Positions 14,624 through 16,943 of a stretch of 16,943 nt of DNA are shown in pieces. Source of the stretch: an uncultured Prevotella sp. Its GTDB lineage: Bacteria > Bacteroidota > Bacteroidia > Bacteroidales > Bacteroidaceae. Under the pieces are notes generated by a model that saw only the letters and a program-made list of their open reading frames with translations, searched no databases and was not told the DNA's origin. Location: the NCBI GenBank assembly GCA_934183135.1, contig CAKPRX010000049.1, positions 1 to 16,943 of the forward strand. The letters are read 5' to 3'. A program made the position numbers and the translations under genes. Every line of letters begins with the position of its first letter. Position 1 is the first letter of the stretch.

Positions 14624-16110
14624 TTACCGTTTCAGGGTCTTGTAGGTCTTGCCGCCCTGCTTTACCAGGTAGATGCCGGCTGGCAGCAGGGTGGTGCTGG
14701 TACCCATATACACGCCCTGCAGGTTGTACACGGCAGTGGGGGCGTCGGCCTGGTCGGCCGAGGGCTGGTCTATGGCCGTGGCCACATCCTCTATCTGGCT
14801 GTACACATACTTGGTGCGTTTCTCGTACTGCTGGGTCTCGGTGTTGTAGCGCTCGTACAGGTCGCTCAGCATTTCGCCTGTGGCCTCGTCGTACTCGTAG
14901 GTGTGGCGCTCGCCCAGTCGGTTCATGCTCCAGGTCTTCCCCTGGTCGTGTGAGAAGTAAGCTACATAGAAGGTGTTGTTGCCATGCTCGTCGTAAGTAG
15001 ATGTGAGCTCGCTGCGCGACTTCTCGGTGCCATCCTCGTTGTAGCTCCAGGTCTTGAGATAGTTCTGTACGCGTTTTCCGTTGATGGTCTTTATTTCGGT
15101 TTCCCTCTTGTCAGTCAGCTCGTTGCTGCTATATATGCCATCGCCGTTGGCATCATCGTAAGTTTCACTCAGGTAGTGCTCTGTACCATCATCGCTGACG
15201 GTCTTTGTAATACGGCTGAGATTTTTAAAGTAGTCAGTGGTTCCGCGTACATATCCTCCTTTGCCGTCATAGGTGGCTTTGATCGTGTATATATTGGTAA
15301 CGCCCGTACCATCCGGGGTGAGGTCATATATGTGAGCGCTGCTTATCAGGTTGTCATTGTCTTCCTCTAATTCCAAGTTGGTATAGCAAACTTTGCTGAA
15401 GTCGTACACCTGTCCATTGGTCTTGTGCCAAGTCAGGTCGAAGGCTTGTTTGCCATAGTAGGTCTCATCCTTGTAGCTCGAGTAGTCTTTGGTAGTCATG
15501 CCGGTTATCTTGGTACCCGAATTGTCGTATGTGTTAGACAGCATGTCCTTAGTTATGGTGCCATCGTTTGTATTGACAGTGGTTTTGACTACCTCTGTGA
15601 TGTTGTTCTTAGCGTTGCGCGTAATGGACAGCCTGTTGTTCTCCTTGGGGTTTATCCATTTCTTCGTGGCTTCATCATAGCTGTAACTGAAGCCACCCAT
15701 GTTCAGGTCTTTCAGCACTGGGTCGTCATATAAATACTCGTTGTAAGCATAAGGGGTGTTGCCGATAGTCCATTTGGAAGAAGTCTGGTGCCCCCGGGCA
15801 TCGTATGTGTATTCCCTAATATCAGAGTCACCGGTCTTGACATAGGTTTCCTTTCGGCAGAGCATGTTGCCCTGTGCGTCGTAGCAGAAAGCGAGGTCGC
15901 TGCTTTTGGTCCAGGTGGCCCCGTTGTCCTTGGTCGAGTAGCCGATGCCTGCCTTGTGGCGCCATATACTGCCAGGCGCGGCCTGGGCCACGTGTGCCGG
16001 TGCGGCGGCCAGGTCATTGGCCTGCTCTATGGTTGTAACTAAGTGCTGGGCGTGGGCCGGTGCGGCCCCTAAGAGAATGGCCGCGGCCATAGAGATTAAA
16101 CTTTTCTCAT
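14624..16110 (-). CDS. Secreted YD-repeat-like protein with type IX-like C-terminal signal; start frameshifted
   Basis: I do not recognise a named family. The open frame (about 490 residues) has many short units with YD/YN/YS–x–x–G turns, such as CYDAQGNML, YTYDARGHQ, NTYDNSGTK, TYDGKGGY, SYNEDGTEK, TYDEHGNNT and YEYDEATGE, typical of YD-like surface repeats of Bacteroidetes. DANGDGIYSSNE is an EF-hand/dockerin-like calcium loop. The end (VYNLQGVYMG…LPAGIYLVKQGGK) resembles the type A sorting domain of type IX secretion. The signal-peptide core (SLISMAAAILLGAAPAHA|Q) is in frame, but the natural ATG (16110, ATG AGA AAA) is one base out of frame. One extra A in the A4 run at 16102-16105 would restore MRKSLISMAAA…. 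In-frame alternatives are the ATG at 16090 (no basic n-region) or TTG at 16141. It may be a base-call error or an inactivated secretion signal. Confidence 0.75.
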
Positions 16111-16138
16111 ATATACTGATGTTGTTGGTTAATATTAC

Positions 16139-16178
16139 CAATTACTGACTGACATGTCAGTCTCTTTGTCTGTTTATA
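16139..16178. repeat. Direct repeat, left copy (att-like or duplication scar)
   Basis: Matches 16359-16396 except for a 2-base length change and three substitutions. The identical core is 21 bp (16149-16169, beginning CTGACATGTCAG). This copy also forms a 16-bp perfect palindrome GACTGACATGTCAGTC (16147-16162). Read on the minus strand it encodes I-N-R-Q-R-D-stop, nearly the same as the end of TraG. Confidence 0.75.
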
Positions 16179-16219
16179 ATGCCATAATTGTTTTCGAAAA
16201 GAGACTTGTTTGTCGTCTC

Positions 16220-16307
16220 ATTTCGGTCGGTGTGCGTGTTTATTTCGGTCGAAGTAAACACTTGTATCGTTCGAAATGAATGTGTATTTCGTTCGATATG
16301 AGATAAC
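16220..16307. repeat. Four iteron-like repeats with an exact 22-bp period
   Basis: Decamers ATTTCGGTCG (16220), ATTTCGGTCG (16242), GTATCGTTCG (16264) and ATTTCGTTCG (16286) recur every 22 bp, two helical turns, so all sit on one face of the DNA. The third and fourth form an imperfect inverted repeat (16266-16277 with 16286-16297). The array lies in an AT-rich spacer between the secreted-protein gene and traG. It may be a regulator-binding array or replication/transfer iterons. Confidence 0.65.
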
Positions 16308-16323
16308 ATTATCTGTATTTTTG
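16301..16323 (+). promoter_or_regulatory. Operator-like palindrome and -7 element beside the iterons
   Basis: AGATAA-CA-TTATCT (16301-16314) is a perfect palindrome directly before TATTTTTG (16316-16323), a match to TAnnTTTG on the plus strand. The -33 region falls at the end of the fourth iteron without a clear TTG. A transcript from here would run antisense into the 3' end of traG; no plus-strand gene follows. Confidence 0.35.
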
Positions 16324-16358
16324 CATAAGTTTCTTGGCACCATTATCGAATAACAGTG

Positions 16359-16396
16359 CAATTACGCTGACATGTCAGTCTCTTTGTTTGCTTATA
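16359..16396. repeat. Direct repeat, right copy, containing the traG stop codon
   Basis: Right partner of 16139-16178; the identical 21-bp core is 16367-16387. The TraG C-terminus SKQRD and its TGA stop (16375-16377) lie within it. The two copies are 220 bp apart and frame the iteron spacer. Confidence 0.75.
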
Positions 16397-16943
16397 TTCA
16401 GTACTCGTCCTGCCTCATTTACTTTCTGTGCAAACGCCAACGGCTTGCTGATGCCACTCGCATCCCAATCCCTGCAATATGCCTCTATCGCTTGCTGGTG
16501 ATTACATTTCATTTCTCGTTTATACAGTTTCAAAGCTTCCTTCTCAGCTCGTTCCGTGGTATATGTCATGTAGCACTCATGCGGTTCTTCCACACCATAC
16601 ACGGAACTGGTCTGTCCACGACGGATAAACACTTCCCGGAAGAACGCGCGTCCTTCCTTGTTGTCAAGTCGGTTGATCGTAAAAATCTTCTTGCAGTCCA
16701 CATCCGTTAGTCCGAGTATCGTCTTGATGGTGTCAAAACGCTCCCTGAACTTGCTTTGGTCAAGCAGCATCACCACGTCGGAGTTGTTGATGATGGCTTC
16801 CTTCACTATCTCACTGCCGATGATATCCTGTATCTCCTGTGTCACCACACCCACGCTTGCCCAGAACTTTCTGGCGGTCTTATACAGATATTTTATGTAT
16901 TCCGCCATCATGGGCGAGGCGATGGCCTTCCATGCCTCCTCGA
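16375..16943 (-). CDS. traG: Conjugative transposon ATPase TraG, C-terminal part (cut by right edge)
   Basis: Conjugative-transfer ATPase of the VirB4/TraC class, powering the type IV secretion apparatus in Bacteroides-type conjugative transposons. About 189 codons are visible and the frame is open through the right edge, so the ATG at 16911 is internal. The first visible residues EEAWKAIASPMMAEYIKYLY carry the Walker B-like acidic pair and the family signature. Next come KFWASVGVVTQEIQDIIGS, NNSDVVMLLDQSKF, TINRLDNKEGRAFFREVFIRRG, VYGVEEPHECYMTYTTERAEKEALKLYK and EAYCRDWDASGISK. The stop lies in a 38-bp direct repeat. In a complete element traG is followed by further tra genes; here only a spacer and a host-type secreted-protein gene follow, so this is an element edge or remnant. 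Confidence 0.9.
   Translation of the reverse strand, partial: EEAWKAIASPMMAEYIKYLYKTARKFWASVGVVTQEIQDIIGSEIVKEAIINNSDVVMLLDQSKFRERFDTIKTILGLTDVDCKKIFTINRLDNKEGRAFFREVFIRRGQTSSVYGVEEPHECYMTYTTERAEKEALKLYKREMKCNHQQAIEAYCRDWDASGISKPLAFAQKVNEAGRVLNISKQRD

Overview
The window looks like chromosomal DNA from a fairly GC-rich member of the Bacteroidales, most likely Prevotellaceae or a close relative. Three things point there: the gene order (alaS/merR; rel–lytic transglycosylase–DUF5683–parB–parA; surE–lpxB), promoters of the Bacteroidetes type (TAnnTTTG at -7, TTG at about -33), and a TraG protein of the Bacteroides conjugative-transposon family at the right edge. The assignment is inference from the sequence; no search was run.

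Left to right: the N-terminal part of alaS (minus, cut by the left edge) and a small MerR-type regulator (plus) diverge from two overlapping promoters at 1626-1659. A 1.0 kb gene-free stretch (2034-3055) carries a structured repeat, here called element R1. A five-gene minus-strand cluster follows, read from about 9179 down to 3056: parA, parB, a DUF5683 envelope protein, a LysM lytic transglycosylase and a bifunctional Rel/SpoT (p)ppGpp enzyme. Divergently on the plus strand come surE and lpxB, overlapping by ATGA, then a secreted GH3 glycosidase. A second gene-free stretch (13820-14623) holds R2, an inverted diverged copy of R1. Next is a secreted YD-repeat-like protein with a type IX-like C-terminal signal and a probable one-base frameshift in its signal peptide. 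After a 230-bp AT-rich spacer with 22-bp iterons and a 38-40 bp direct repeat comes the C-terminal part of a conjugative traG, cut by the right edge.

The chromosomal genes are housekeeping: chromosome partition, wall remodelling, the stringent response, stationary-phase nucleotidase and lipid A synthesis. The right end beyond about 16.14 kb is a junction with mobile DNA.

The least explained signal is the R1/R2 pair. Each copy is about 580 bp, lies between two convergent genes, and contains three 14-bp palindromes fitting TGYATAWWTATRCA plus a long palindrome built on ATGACCATCGCG. The distances between these sites agree to within 1 bp between copies although the sequence between them has drifted to roughly 70 % identity by eye. 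That pattern suggests selected binding sites or a structured nucleic acid rather than a decaying insertion.
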